This document shows positions 8,346-16,865 of a DNA stretch of 36,753 nt, piece by piece. The notes beneath the pieces were generated by a model. The model made no database searches. It was not told the origin of the DNA and saw only the letters and a list, made by a program, of their open reading frames with translations. Source of the DNA: an uncultured Marinospirillum sp. (GTDB taxonomy: Bacteria; Pseudomonadota; Gammaproteobacteria; Pseudomonadales; Halomonadaceae); contig CANQLY010000004.1 of NCBI GenBank assembly GCA_947624795.1, positions 1 through 36,753 on the forward strand, given 5' to 3'. How positions within the stretch are numbered: the first letter of the stretch is position 1; each line of letters begins with the position of its first letter. Position numbers and translations under genes: made by a program.

Positions 8346-10466
8346 TTAACGCAGGCGAACCACACGGTTCACTTCATGCACCGCCCTAATTTTTTTCATT
8401 ACTCTGGCCAAATGCACCCGATTTCTCACCAGCACCCCTAGGGTTAAAGTTGAAATGCGTGCATCACGCTCATCAACATTGAATCGGTCAATTCCAGCAT
8501 CCATTTCTGCTACTAGTGTTGCTATGTTGGCAATAATGCCACGGCGTAATTCTAGCTCTAAACGTAGATTAACACTGAATTCACCTTCCACTGCATCAGC
8601 CCAGCATAGGGTAATGCATTTTTCTGGATCATCACGCAATTCGCTTAGGTTACGGCAATTATCTTGGTGCACCACAATGCCATTGCCAAAGCTAATATTG
8701 CCAAGAATAGAATCCCCCGGAATGGGGTGGCAACACCGTGCAAAGCTAACCACCATGCCTTCAGTGCCATTAATAATCATAGACTCTTCTTGTGAGTCTG
8801 CTGTTTTAGTCCTGGCTTCCACATCGCTTAACAGGCGGCGTACCACCACATAAGCCATGCGTTCGCCCAAGCCTATGGCCTCTAATAGCTCTTGTAATGA
8901 GCCAACATCCATTTCTTTTAATAAGGGTGCTAAGCGGTCTTCACTGATGTTTTCTAGCTGAACATCAAATTGGCTGAGTGCTTTTTCTAATAAACGGCGA
9001 CCCAAGGTTTCTGATTCGGTGCGCTGTTGCTGTTTTAAATAATGGTGAATGGCAGAACGGGCACGGGCGGTGGCTATAAAAGAAAGCCACGCTAAATTAG
9101 GCCTTGCACCAGCGGCGGTCACTATTTCAACGGTTTGGCCACTGTGCAGTTTAACCGATAAAGGTGCTAGTTTTCGATCAATACGGCAAGCCACGCACGC
9201 ATGGCCTATGTCAGTGTGTACCGCATAAGCAAAGTCAACAGGGGTAGAACCTTTAGGCAACTCCATTATGTCGCCCTGAGGCGTAAAAACATAAACTTCA
9301 TCGGGGAAGAGGTCGACCTTAACGTTCTCAATAAACTCTAAGGAATCACCCGCCCTTTGTTGCATTTCAAGCAAGCCTTTAACCCATTGGCGTGCACGGG
9401 CATGGCTACCTTGTGCTATGGGGTGATCGGTTTGGCTGGCTTTATAAAGCCAATGCGCTGCCACGCCATTATTGGCCATGGCTTCCATTTCACGGGTGCG
9501 TATTTGCACTTCAATGGGGGTGCCACTTAAACCAATTAAAGACGTATGCAAGGATTGGTAGCCATTGGCTTTAGGAATGGCGATGTAGTCTTTAAAACGT
9601 CCAGGAACAGGCTTGAACGTGTTGTGAACAATGCCTAAAATGCGGTAACAATCATCAACTGAATCAGTCAGGATGCGAAAAGCATGCACATCCATGATTG
9701 CTTTGAATGCTTTTTTCTGCTCTTTCATTTTATTGTAAAGAGAGAAAAGATTTTTTTCTCGCCCAACGACGTGCCCAACCAAGCCTTCTTCTTCTAGCTT
9801 TTCTTGTAGGTGGACTTGAATTTTTTTAACAATGTCTTTGCGATTACCCCGTGCCTTTGCAACGGCTAGTTTAAGCTGTTTATAGCGCATTGGGTAAATG
9901 CCTTTAAAGCTTAACTCTTCTAGTTCTAAACGCAGCGTATTAATGCCCAAACGGTTAGCAATAGGGGCATAAATATCCAGTGTTTCACGGCCAATACGGC
10001 GCTTTTTATCAGGCCTTAATACACCCAAAGTACGCATGTTATGCAGCCTGTCGGCTAGTTTAACAATAATAACGCGTATGTCTTCGGCCATGGCCAAAAC
10101 CATTTTACGAAAGTTCTCAGCCTGGGCTTCAGCTTTGGATTCAAAAGTGATTTGAGTTAGTTTAGATACACCATCAACAAGCTCGGCAACAACACTGCCA
10201 AACTGTTCAGTTACTGCTTGTTTGCCTACGCTAGTGTCTTCTATCACATCGTGTAATAAGGCTGCAATTAGCGCCTGATAATCCATGTGTAGATTAGCTA
10301 GAATGGTTGCCACAGCAAGAGGGTGACTAACATAAGGTTCACCAGAGCTACGTTTTTGCCCGTCATGGGCCTGCTCTGCATAAAAATAGGCACGACGCAC
10401 CTGCTGAATTTCATCAGCAGGTAGGTAGCCTTTTAGTCGATCACAAAGATCATCAATGGTATTCAT
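8346..10466 (-). CDS. spoT: bifunctional (p)ppGpp synthase/hydrolase SpoT
   Basis: SpoT makes and degrades ppGpp, the stringent-response alarmone. The 706-residue protein has all family domains in order: an HD hydrolase domain with H72-D73 (LLHDVIEDT), a synthetase domain with [20 protein letters not shown] near 289-308, a TGS domain from about 390 ([16 protein letters not shown]), and a C-terminal ACT domain near 630-706. The RFKD motif marks the bifunctional SpoT/Rel type; RelA proteins carry ExDD instead. The HD residues are intact, so hydrolysis is expected. The ribosome site AGGTAGGG is good. It follows rpoZ by 56 bp and precedes ridA. Confidence 0.97.
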   Translation of the reverse strand: MNTIDDLCDRLKGYLPADEIQQVRRAYFYAEQAHDGQKRSSGEPYVSHPLAVATILANLHMDYQALIAALLHDVIEDTSVGKQAVTEQFGSVVAELVDGVSKLTQITFESKAEAQAENFRKMVLAMAEDIRVIIVKLADRLHNMRTLGVLRPDKKRRIGRETLDIYAPIANRLGINTLRLELEELSFKGIYPMRYKQLKLAVAKARGNRKDIVKKIQVHLQEKLEEEGLVGHVVGREKNLFSLYNKMKEQKKAFKAIMDVHAFRILTDSVDDCYRILGIVHNTFKPVPGRFKDYIAIPKANGYQSLHTSLIGLSGTPIEVQIRTREMEAMANNGVAAHWLYKASQTDHPIAQGSHARARQWVKGLLEMQQRAGDSLEFIENVKVDLFPDEVYVFTPQGDIMELPKGSTPVDFAYAVHTDIGHACVACRIDRKLAPLSVKLHSGQTVEIVTAAGARPNLAWLSFIATARARSAIHHYLKQQQRTESETLGRRLLEKALSQFDVQLENISEDRLAPLLKEMDVGSLQELLEAIGLGERMAYVVVRRLLSDVEARTKTADSQEESMIINGTEGMVVSFARCCHPIPGDSILGNISFGNGIVVHQDNCRNLSELRDDPEKCITLCWADAVEGEFSVNLRLELELRRGIIANIATLVAEMDAGIDRFNVDERDARISTLTLGVLVRNRVHLARVMKKIRAVHEVNRVVRLR

Positions 10467-10522
10467 TACCCTACCTTTAATAGTTTAGTACAACAACAAG
10501 GTGGGCAATTAATAGCATGGGA

Positions 10523-10774
10523 CTAGTATTCCTGTGGTGCCTGCTCTGTAATGGTTACTACAGGCTTTACTTCTGCTTCATTTAAAATGGAAGCATCGGT
10601 CAACCCTTCAGCAACTTCTCTTAGTGCAACCACTGTGGGCTTATCATTTTCCCAAGCTAAACGAGGTTCCTTGCCACCTATTGTTAATTGACGGGCACGC
10701 TTGCTAGCAATCATCACTAGTTCAAAGCGATTCTCAACGTTTTCAAGACAATCTTCAACAGTCACTCGAGCCAT
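10523..10774 (-). CDS. rpoZ: RNA polymerase omega subunit
   Basis: Omega is a small subunit that helps assemble beta-prime into RNA polymerase and forms part of one ppGpp binding site in proteobacteria. The 83-residue sequence opens with the conserved [30 protein letters not shown], followed by the [13 protein letters not shown] segment. It is expressed with gmk upstream (88 bp) and spoT downstream (56 bp), the standard gammaproteobacterial arrangement. The ribosome site is weak (AGGT). Confidence 0.97.
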   Translation of the reverse strand: MARVTVEDCLENVENRFELVMIASKRARQLTIGGKEPRLAWENDKPTVVALREVAEGLTDASILNEAEVKPVVTITEQAPQEY

Positions 10775-10862
10775 TAAATAATACCTGCTTAATAATGAAT
10801 TCTGGAAAGGTTAATCCAATAACCTAGTGTAACGGAGCAATACACCTTGCAACAAGAGGTAG

Positions 10863-11492
10863 TCATGCCTCTGTTGGCAGCAGTTCAGCCAACAAACTAG
10901 CCTTCTCTAAGCGTTGCTTAGCTAATTCTAACCGTTTAGCAACAAAAATAGCGTTTAATTCGCTTAAAGCGTGTGAAAACTCATCATTTATTAGCAGGTA
11001 GTCGTATTCTTGCCAATGGCTCATCTCACTTATTGCTTGCTGCATTCTACCTTCAATAACATCAGCAGAATCTTGCCCACGTGCATTAAGCCTTTCACGT
11101 AGGGCTTGCAACGAAGGCGGTAAAATGAAAATACCGATGGCTTCAGGCATCTGTTTACGTACTTGCCCTGCTCCTTGCCAGTCAATTTCCAAAATAACAT
11201 CAATGCCTGCTTCTAAACGCGCATTAATGGCTAAACGTGATGTGCCATAATAATTTCCAAACACTTTTGCATGTTCAAAAAAAGCACCTTGATCAATTAA
11301 AGCTTGAAAAGCAGGCTTATCAACAAAATGGTAGTTAACACCATTTTCTTCTCCAGAGCGAGCAGTGCGCGTAGTATGCGAAACTGAAACCTCTAACCGG
11401 TCGATTTTTTTTAAAAGTGCTGCCACCAAACTAGTTTTACCTGCACCTGATGGCGCAGAGATAACGTAAAGATGCCCTTTTGATTGCGACAT
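10863..11492 (-). CDS. gmk: guanylate kinase
   Basis: Gmk phosphorylates GMP to GDP with ATP in the cytoplasm and feeds GTP and ppGpp pools. The P-loop APSGAGKTS lies at residues 13-21. The GMP-binding segments ([33 protein letters not shown]) are intact, and the 209-residue length is standard. The upstream GAGGGC is an acceptable ribosome site. It is the first gene of gmk-rpoZ-spoT-ridA and is divergent from recN across 118 bp, so its promoter lies in that gap. Confidence 0.97.
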   Translation of the reverse strand: MSQSKGHLYVISAPSGAGKTSLVAALLKKIDRLEVSVSHTTRTARSGEENGVNYHFVDKPAFQALIDQGAFFEHAKVFGNYYGTSRLAINARLEAGIDVILEIDWQGAGQVRKQMPEAIGIFILPPSLQALRERLNARGQDSADVIEGRMQQAISEMSHWQEYDYLLINDEFSHALSELNAIFVAKRLELAKQRLEKASLLAELLPTEA

Positions 11493-11535
11493 AACAAGCC
11501 CTCTGAAATTATAATAAAAAATACTTAGCCATTTT

Positions 11536-11569
11536 CTGCAAAATAGCCACTTGCTGCAAAATAGTCACT
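11536..11569. repeat. 16-bp imperfect direct repeat in gmk/recN gap
   Basis: CTGCAAAATAGCCACT at 11536-11551 is repeated at 11554-11569 with a single change (GTC for GCC), giving an 18-bp period. The second copy overlaps the end of the proposed recN -35 box. It may be a regulator-binding pair or a local duplication. Confidence 0.7.
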
Positions 11570-11579
11570 AGGGTATAAA
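11551..11579 (+). promoter_or_regulatory. recN sigma-70 promoter
   Basis: TTGCTG (11551-11556) and TATAAA (11574-11579) are separated by exactly 17 bp, close to the sigma-70 consensus. The predicted transcription start falls at about 11585, which coincides with the start of the LexA box. Confidence 0.65.
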
Positions 11580-11584
11580 TGCAA

Positions 11585-11600
11585 CTGTATATACCCACAG
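11585..11600 (+). promoter_or_regulatory. LexA (SOS) box of recN
   Basis: CTGTATATACCCACAG fits the proteobacterial LexA operator CTG-N10-CAG, with the typical TATATA left half. It covers the predicted transcription start and touches the AGGAG ribosome site of recN. LexA binding here would block transcription, and recN is a classic SOS gene in E. coli. Confidence 0.8.
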
Positions 11601-11610
11601 GAGTAACGTC

Positions 11611-13266
11611 ATGCTAATTAACTTAAGTATTCGGCAGCTTGCCATTGTAGACCACCTTGAGCTTGAGTTTAGCAAGGGCATGACAGTTATTACTGGAGAA
11701 ACAGGCGCAGGTAAATCTATCTTGCTGCAAGCACTAGGTTTAGCGCTGGGCGATCGCTCTGATAGTAGCAGTGTTCGCCACGGTTCAAGCCGAGCAGAAA
11801 TTACTGCCAGCTTTGATTTAAGTCAACTGCCCCAAGCCAAAGATTGGCTAGAAAAACATGAGCTAGATAACAACGAATGCATTTTACGCCGCAGCCTACT
11901 AAGCAACGGGCGCTCTAAAGCTTGGATTAACGGCCAGCCTTGCCCTGTCCAACACCTTAAAGAGCTGGGGGGGTTATTGCTTGATATTCATGGCCAACAT
12001 GCTCACCAATCACTGTTGCGTAAAGAAACCCATTTAAAAGTGATTGACCAATACGCAGGCTTACAAAAACAAACTGCTGAACTGACCGCCACTTACCGCC
12101 ATTGGCACGCAGTGCATAAACGCATAGAAAACCTGCGCCAACAAGACGATGTGCAGCGCGCCCGCATTCAACTGCTGCGCTACCAAGTAGAAGAACTAGA
12201 CCAGCTAGCTATGCAAGCAGAAGAGCTTGGCGAGCTTGAAGCAGAGCAACAACAACTAGCCAATGCAGAGCAGCTTATTCAAACCAGCCAACAAGTGTTA
12301 GCTTTGTGTGACCATGAAGACAAGGCGGCGCTGCAGCTAGTTAACCAAGCGTTGCAGCTAATCAGTGAATTAAAAGCCCCAAGCCTACAACCTGTATTGC
12401 AAATGCTAGGCGAGGCACAAATTCAGCTGCAAGAAACCAGCAGCGAGCTAGAACATTATGCCAGCACGCTGGAAGTTGACCCAGAGCGCCTTAAGTGGGT
12501 TGAAGAGCGTTTAAGTGCGATTTATCAAACGGCTCGCAAGCACCATTTACAAGCCGAAGAGCTGCTTGCCCATCACGTCCAGTTAAAAAATGAATTAAAT
12601 GAGTTAGATAACGGTGAAACCAGCCTAGATTTACTCAGTGATGAATTAGTGCAATTAACTGAAAAATACCGCAACCAAGCCCTGCAACTAAAGAAAAAAC
12701 GTGAAGCCGCCGCCACGCATCTGCAACAAGCCGTTGATGAACAGTTGGCTTATTTGGGCATGGAAAAAAGCCAGTTTAAGGTAAGCTTTAAGCCCCTAGA
12801 AGGCTTGCATGCTTTGGGTACAGACGACATTGAATTTCTAATTGCACCCAACCCAGGTCAGCCCGCCAAGCCTTTAATACGGATTGCTTCAGGGGGCGAA
12901 TTATCAAGAATCAGCTTAGCAATTCAAGTGATTACAGCACAAACAAGTAGCATTCCAACCCTTGTTTTTGATGAAGTGGATGTGGGGATTTCTGGTGCCA
13001 CCGCAGAAATTGTAGGCCGTTTACTTAAGCAGTTAGCAAGCCGAGGGCAAATACTTTGTGTGACACATTTAGCTCAAGTCGCAGCACAGGGCGATCAACA
13101 TTTGCACATACACAAACTAATTGATCAAGATACGACTTTAACGCAAATGGCATTATTAGATGAAAAAGGTCGGGTAGGAGAGCTTGCTAGAATGCTGGGT
13201 GGCATTAAGCTTTCAGATCGTACACTCGCCCACGCTAAAGAAATGCTGAAAGGAAGCCGCCATTAG
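11611..13266 (+). CDS. recN: DNA repair protein RecN
   Basis: RecN is an SMC-like ATPase acting in double-strand break repair. The 551-residue protein has an N-terminal Walker A (GETGAGKS, residues 29-36), a long Gln/Glu-rich coiled-coil region in the middle, and the C-terminal ABC signature ASGGELSRISLA followed by Walker B LVFDEVDVGISG. The length matches the family. An AGGAG ribosome site precedes the ATG. It has a good promoter and a LexA box, so it is probably induced by DNA damage. It converges on fur; a 9-bp hairpin overlaps its stop codon. Confidence 0.97.
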   Translation: MLINLSIRQLAIVDHLELEFSKGMTVITGETGAGKSILLQALGLALGDRSDSSSVRHGSSRAEITASFDLSQLPQAKDWLEKHELDNNECILRRSLLSNGRSKAWINGQPCPVQHLKELGGLLLDIHGQHAHQSLLRKETHLKVIDQYAGLQKQTAELTATYRHWHAVHKRIENLRQQDDVQRARIQLLRYQVEELDQLAMQAEELGELEAEQQQLANAEQLIQTSQQVLALCDHEDKAALQLVNQALQLISELKAPSLQPVLQMLGEAQIQLQETSSELEHYASTLEVDPERLKWVEERLSAIYQTARKHHLQAEELLAHHVQLKNELNELDNGETSLDLLSDELVQLTEKYRNQALQLKKKREAAATHLQQAVDEQLAYLGMEKSQFKVSFKPLEGLHALGTDDIEFLIAPNPGQPAKPLIRIASGGELSRISLAIQVITAQTSSIPTLVFDEVDVGISGATAEIVGRLLKQLASRGQILCVTHLAQVAAQGDQHLHIHKLIDQDTTLTQMALLDEKGRVGELARMLGGIKLSDRTLAHAKEMLKGSRH

Positions 13267-13276
13267 TTGGCGGCTT
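13254..13276. terminator. hairpin at recN/fur junction, possible weak terminator
   Basis: AAGCCGCCA and TGGCGGCTT form a perfect 9-bp stem with a 5-nt loop that contains the recN stop codon. Neither strand has a T-run directly after the stem, so efficient intrinsic termination is doubtful. It lies between two convergent genes and could serve both transcripts. Confidence 0.45.
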
Positions 13277-13287
13277 GCCTATTAAAG

Positions 13288-13698
13288 CTAACTGGTTTTT
13301 TTACGTACATAAAGTACAAGGGAGTGGTCTACTAACTCTAAACCGTGCGATTCAGCTAATTGATGCTGTAGCTTTTCAAGCTGCTCATCAAAAAACTCAA
13401 TCACATCACCTGTTTCCACATCAACCATGTGGTCGTGGTGCTCCTCTGCTGACAGCTCAAATACGGCATGGCCGCCATCAAAGTTGTGCTTATCAACCAA
13501 ACCTGCTGCTTCAAACTGGGTTAAAACACGGTATACGGTTGCCAAGCCGACGTCTTCACCGGCATCAATTAATGCTTTGTACACATCTTCTGCGCTTAAG
13601 TGATCGTCTGCACGACGCTCCAACACCTGCAAAATCTTGATACGGGGCAAGGTCACTTTCAGACCTACTTTTCTCAATTCTTGGTTTTTATCAGCCAT
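13288..13698 (-). CDS. fur: ferric uptake regulator Fur
   Basis: Fur is an iron-responsive repressor. The 136-residue protein starts MADKNQELRKVGLKVTLPR, which lines up with E. coli Fur. The track start four codons upstream is a TTG; the internal ATG with a GAGAG ribosome site is better. A winged-helix DNA-binding region spans about residues 1-80 (LATVYRVLTQFEAAGLV), followed by the metal-binding HHDH at 87-90. The CxxC pair that follows in E. coli Fur is replaced by MVDVETGD, as in Pseudomonas Fur, so a structural zinc site of the E. coli kind is absent. It is divergent from bamE (109 bp) and convergent with recN. No clear Fur box was found upstream. Confidence 0.96.
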   Translation of the reverse strand: MADKNQELRKVGLKVTLPRIKILQVLERRADDHLSAEDVYKALIDAGEDVGLATVYRVLTQFEAAGLVDKHNFDGGHAVFELSAEEHHDHMVDVETGDVIEFFDEQLEKLQHQLAESHGLELVDHSLVLYVRKKTS

Positions 13699-13807
13699 TA
13701 GAACTCTCAATACAAAAGTGATCAGAACACTTCGCTGTAGCGCAAAGTTTAAGTATCATGTAAACACTACTATTATTGACCGAAGTAAAACAGAGTTAAA
13801 CACCTAG

Positions 13808-14161
13808 ATGAATAAAAAACCAACTAAAACACTCAACTTTCTGCTCATTGCTATTTTATTAAGTGCCTTTTCAAGTGGTTGTAGCTGGTTCAGCCCCTAC
13901 AAACAAGGCATTCAACAGGGTAACATTTTAGATGAAGAAGCCGTAGAGCAGCTAAAAATAGGCATGAGCCAAGAGCAAGTCTTATACATTTTAGGCTCAC
14001 CACTTTTAAAATCGCCCAACAACCCTAACCAGTGGGATTACATTGCCCAACTGCGTTTAGGCCAAAAATTAGTTGAGCGAGAAACGTTAAGGCTTAGTTT
14101 TGAACTAAACCCTCGGGGCGAATTACGTTTAAGCCAAATGAATCATCAGCCTAAACAGTAA
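13808..14161 (+). CDS. bamE: outer membrane assembly lipoprotein BamE
   Basis: BamE (SmpA/OmlA) is a lipoprotein of the BAM complex that inserts beta-barrel proteins into the outer membrane. A signal peptide with hydrophobic core FLLIAILLSAFSS leads to the lipobox SSGC, so C25 is the lipidated residue. The hallmark YKQGIQQGN follows, then the fold segment IGMSQEQVLYILGSPLL and NQWDYIAQLR. At 117 residues it is a normal short form. It is divergent from fur and converges on ratB with a 9-bp gap, the usual neighbourhood of this gene in gammaproteobacteria. Confidence 0.96.
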   Translation: MNKKPTKTLNFLLIAILLSAFSSGCSWFSPYKQGIQQGNILDEEAVEQLKIGMSQEQVLYILGSPLLKSPNNPNQWDYIAQLRLGQKLVERETLRLSFELNPRGELRLSQMNHQPKQ

Positions 14162-14170
14162 GCCATAAAC

Positions 14171-14491
14171 TTAAGCTTCAGTTGCTTTTTTTTCAGCCCG
14201 TTGAATACGAGATAGCTTAGGATCTGCTAGCAAAGGGCGGTAAATCTCAATTCGATCGCCTTGCCTAACCGCTTGTTCAGAAGGCTTAGCAACCAGTTTA
14301 CCAAAAACACCCAAGCGCGCCGATGCAATATCTAGTTCAGGAAAATAATCGGTGATTCCTGAATTCAAAGCAGCATCAAGTAAGCTTGTGCCTGCAAGTA
14401 CACTTACTTGCAGAATCTTTTGCTTATCGGGTAGGGCAAAGGCAACTTCTATGCTTAGTTTTTCACTTGAATTAACTGCTAGGTTTGCCAT
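14171..14491 (-). CDS. ratB: RnfH/RatB family ubiquitin-like protein
   Basis: This is a small beta-grasp protein of the RnfH/RatB (UPF0125) family, whose role is unproven. The conserved segments IEVAFALPDKQ, VGVFGKLV-like ARLGVFGKLV, and GDRIEIYRPLLADPK with a basic end (RIQRAEKK) are all present. The start is uncertain. The track uses a GTG at 14506; ATGs at 14500 and 14491 are possible. I chose 14491 (106 residues) because it leaves a short N-terminus closer to E. coli RatB. Any of these starts overlaps the 3' end of ratA by 20-35 bp, implying translational coupling; no strong ribosome site is visible. Confidence 0.88.
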   Translation of the reverse strand: MANLAVNSSEKLSIEVAFALPDKQKILQVSVLAGTSLLDAALNSGITDYFPELDIASARLGVFGKLVAKPSEQAVRQGDRIEIYRPLLADPKLSRIQRAEKKATEA

Positions 14492-14918
14492 AAACAACAT
14501 CTGCACGTTTTACAAAGGCTTCAACTTGGCTGGCAGCCATTTGGCTAAATAGGGGTGTTAAAGCTGCTGAAATAAGGCGGCCACCGGCCACTTCAAAATC
14601 TATTTCAAAATTAACCTTACAAGCCGTTTCACTTAAAGGCTGAAAATACCAACTGCCTTCAAGCTTTTTAAAAGGGCCATCCACTAATTTTAACTCGATG
14701 CGTTCAGGGTCAAATAACTCGTTACGGGTAGTAAAACGGTATTTCATGCCTGCTTTAGAAAGCTCTAATTCACCAATCAAATAACTTTCTTCTCGATGAA
14801 TCAAGCGTGCATCACTGCAACCGGGAAGAAATTTAGGGTAAGATTCACAATCATTAATCAGCTCAAACATTTCTTTTGCAGAATGCATCACCAAGGCAGA
14901 GCGACTGATGCGACTCAT
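14472..14918 (-). CDS. ratA: RatA/PasT family START-like (coenzyme Q-binding) protein
   Basis: The 148-residue protein belongs to the polyketide cyclase/START family that includes RatA (PasT) and the Coq10-like ubiquinone-binding proteins. The typical N-terminus is MSRISRSALVMHSAKEMFELINDCESYPKFLPGC, and the C-terminal helix SQMAASQVEAFVKRADVVYG is conserved. RatA in E. coli has been described as a toxin blocking 70S formation and also linked to respiration, so the true role is unsettled. It has a GGAGTGA ribosome site, overlaps ratB, and is divergent from smpB across 110 bp. The upstream gap holds an ACTCCA...TGGAGT inverted repeat overlapping this site. Confidence 0.93.
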   Translation of the reverse strand: MSRISRSALVMHSAKEMFELINDCESYPKFLPGCSDARLIHREESYLIGELELSKAGMKYRFTTRNELFDPERIELKLVDGPFKKLEGSWYFQPLSETACKVNFEIDFEVAGGRLISAALTPLFSQMAASQVEAFVKRADVVYGKPSS

Positions 14919-15028
14919 AATTCACTCCAATATCTCAATATAATGGAGTAAATTCTAACATGACCACCAGTAGCTGTGCCTTACTTGCGACCTTTTTATA
15001 GTGAATTAACACCAAGAGCTAATCGAAA

Positions 15029-15514
15029 ATGGCTAAAAAACCTAAAAAAAAGCTTAGCAGTAACACCATAGCGGTTAACCGCCGTGCTAGGCATGAGTAC
15101 CACATTGAAGAAACTTTAGAGGCAGGCTTAGTGCTGTCTGGGTGGGAAGTAAAAAGCCTAAGGGCAGGCAAGTGTCAGCTAACAGATACTTACATTCTTA
15201 TTAAAGACCAAGAAGCTTGGCTGCTAGGCTCACACATAACGCCGCTACTTAGCGCATCTACCCACGTCATTGCTGATCCAACACGCACCCGTAAACTGTT
15301 ACTGCACCACAAAGAAATTGTGCGTTTGTTGGGGCAGATAAACCAAAAAGGCTTTACTTGCGTACCCTTGTCGCTTTACTGGAAAGGCAATAAAGTTAAA
15401 TGCCAGCTAGCTTTAGTAAAAGGCAAGCAAACCCATGATAAACGCGCAACAGATAAAGACCGCGACTGGGAACGCCAAAAAGGCCGTATTATGCGAGAAA
15501 AAAACAAACAGTGA
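15029..15514 (+). CDS. smpB: SsrA-binding protein SmpB
   Basis: SmpB binds tmRNA and brings it to stalled ribosomes in trans-translation. The 161-residue protein has the conserved [29 protein letters not shown] beta-barrel start and the basic C-terminal tail ([16 protein letters not shown]) that enters the ribosome decoding channel. The N-terminus is lysine-rich ([10 protein letters not shown]). It lies 97 bp upstream of ssrA on the same strand, so both partners are side by side. The ribosome site is modest (AAGAG). Confidence 0.97.
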   Translation: MAKKPKKKLSSNTIAVNRRARHEYHIEETLEAGLVLSGWEVKSLRAGKCQLTDTYILIKDQEAWLLGSHITPLLSASTHVIADPTRTRKLLLHHKEIVRLLGQINQKGFTCVPLSLYWKGNKVKCQLALVKGKQTHDKRATDKDRDWERQKGRIMREKNKQ

Positions 15515-15518
15515 CCAA

Positions 15519-15542
15519 TAAACAGTCAAGTAAACAGTCAAG
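15519..15542. repeat. 12-bp tandem duplication between smpB and ssrA
   Basis: TAAACAGTCAAG occurs twice back to back just after the smpB stop codon, and a partial AAACAGT lies in the last smpB codons. It looks like replication slippage. No function is evident. Confidence 0.75.
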
Positions 15543-15611
15543 CCTGCACAGTGCATTAAGTTTAGTTGTGGTTTAACTAAAGGACTGTGGTAGAATAGTG
15601 ATTCACTGAAT

Positions 15612-15973
15612 GGGGACGTCCTGGCTTCGACGCCGGTAGCAAAACCTAAGGTGCATGCCGAGAGGGAAGCAACTCTCGTAAATCAAAAACTTCAAATATT
15701 ATAGTCGCAAACGACGAAAACTACGCTCTAGCCGCTTAGGCTACTCATGAAGCCATGTTGCCTATCGCCGGTGAATTGAGACTTATGAGCGCTGCAAGAT
15801 AGGATCGCGACAAAGATAGCTTTCGTTGGCGTCGCTAAAACTAAATCGAAAGATCGCTGAAGGGTATCCTGTTCGTCGGAGACCTAACGGTTAAAACAAA
15901 TGACGAAACTAAGCATGTAGATCCAAGGGCAGAGTGCCGACGGACGCGGGTTCAACTCCCGCCGTCTCCACCA
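15612..15973 (+). ncRNA. ssrA: transfer-messenger RNA (tmRNA)
   Basis: The 5' end GGGGACG pairs with CGTCTCC near the 3' end to form the tRNA-like acceptor stem, and the 3' CCA is encoded. The T-arm GCGGGTTCAACTCCCGC is intact. The tag ORF starts at GCA (15707) and reads ANDENYALAA, then TAG at 15737-15739, identical to the E. coli tag. The flanking ATAGTC before the resume codon is also conserved. A TAGAAT at 15591-15596 may be the -10 box, with only a weak -35. Together with SmpB it frees stalled ribosomes and marks the nascent peptide for proteolysis. The length of 362 nt is normal. Confidence 0.97.
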
Positions 15974-15980
15974 AACACCT

Positions 15981-16018
15981 AAAAAGCCCCCACCTTATTC
16001 AGGTCGGGGCTTTTTTTA
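15981..16018 (+). terminator. intrinsic terminator of ssrA
   Basis: The stem AAAAAGCCCC-ACCT / AGGT-GGGGCTTTTT has one C-C mismatch and a 5-nt loop, and it ends in a run of seven T residues. It begins eight bases after the tmRNA CCA end. Confidence 0.9.
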
Positions 16019-16046
16019 TCTTTATTTAAATTTAAACAGGTGCTGT

Positions 16047-16865
16047 ATGCGTATTCTGCTCTATTCAGACTACCCAGCTTTGTTCGAGGCATTGCAAGAA
16101 GAATCTAAGCATTATTCTGGAATTACGCTGCTTCAAGCCAGCCCAGATACTGAAATATTAACGCTGCCTGATTTTCAGTTTTTACTTTTAGCACCCCTTG
16201 CTGAAAGCACTGAAGTGGGCGCAACGCCGCTCTTTGCAAACCAATTAGATACTTGGCAAGAAAAAATAGCCGATTTAGTCGAGCTGTGTCATTTAAGGCA
16301 ATCGCAGTTATTGCTTATATCATCTGACTTAGTTTTTACACCCAGTCAGTTAATTGCAAACGAGCTTGATGCACCAGAAAACACAACACCCTTGGCTACT
16401 AGCTTGTTGGCATTAGAAAAAATAACCGCCCAATTACCCCAGTCAGTTATTTTACGTTTACCACCCAGTTTAAGCGCTGCACCTGAAGGGGGTTTAGCCC
16501 AGCTGATCGCCCACTGCAAAGCAAAAGAATTAGCCGCACAAGCTGCACAAATTAACTACCGGGGTTTACAGCCCTTAGATGATGTTGCACGCATTTTATT
16601 AAGCATGGCTTTACAAGTTGAGGCAGGCGCAGAAGCATCAGGAATTTACCATTACGCAGGCAGCGAACCAGTTAGCCAAAGTGAATTGTTAGCCACCTTA
16701 ACGCGCCTATTAAAACTAGAAGCTGACCCAGCAATAACAACCACTCATCAGATAAGCTCATCCATTCGGCCAAGCTTGTCCACCCAGCGGCTTTTAGATG
16801 CTTTTGGTATTCACCCCCGTGCATGGCGAGAAAAACTACCTAAACTGCTGGAGCAGCTGAAATGA
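16047..16865 (+). CDS. RmlD-like (extended SDR) protein, probably non-catalytic
   Basis: The 272-residue protein resembles RmlD/dTDP-4-dehydrorhamnose reductase-type proteins, most clearly in the C-terminal half: GIYHYAGSEPVSQSELLATL and RPSLSTQRLLDAFGIHPRAWREKL match the RmlD substrate-binding region. The central LLLISSDLVF resembles the family's STDYVF. However, the N-terminus MRILLYSDYPALFEAL lacks the GxxGxxG nucleotide loop, and the YxxxK catalytic pair is not seen where expected (TPLATSLLALEK). I therefore infer a degenerate member with no sugar reductase activity. Its stop codon overlaps the plsC start by four bases (ATGA), so the two are translated together. No sugar or LPS genes are nearby. 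Its function is unknown. Confidence 0.72.
   Translation: MRILLYSDYPALFEALQEESKHYSGITLLQASPDTEILTLPDFQFLLLAPLAESTEVGATPLFANQLDTWQEKIADLVELCHLRQSQLLLISSDLVFTPSQLIANELDAPENTTPLATSLLALEKITAQLPQSVILRLPPSLSAAPEGGLAQLIAHCKAKELAAQAAQINYRGLQPLDDVARILLSMALQVEAGAEASGIYHYAGSEPVSQSELLATLTRLLKLEADPAITTTHQISSSIRPSLSTQRLLDAFGIHPRAWREKLPKLLEQLK

Noticed and set aside
13275-13640. 121-aa plus-strand ORF after recN
   Set aside because: It overlaps fur on the other strand over most of its length and has no ribosome site or recognisable domain.
13699-13807. Fur autoregulatory box between fur and bamE
   Set aside because: AT-rich sequence is present but no convincing match to the GATAATGATAATCATTATC pattern was found.
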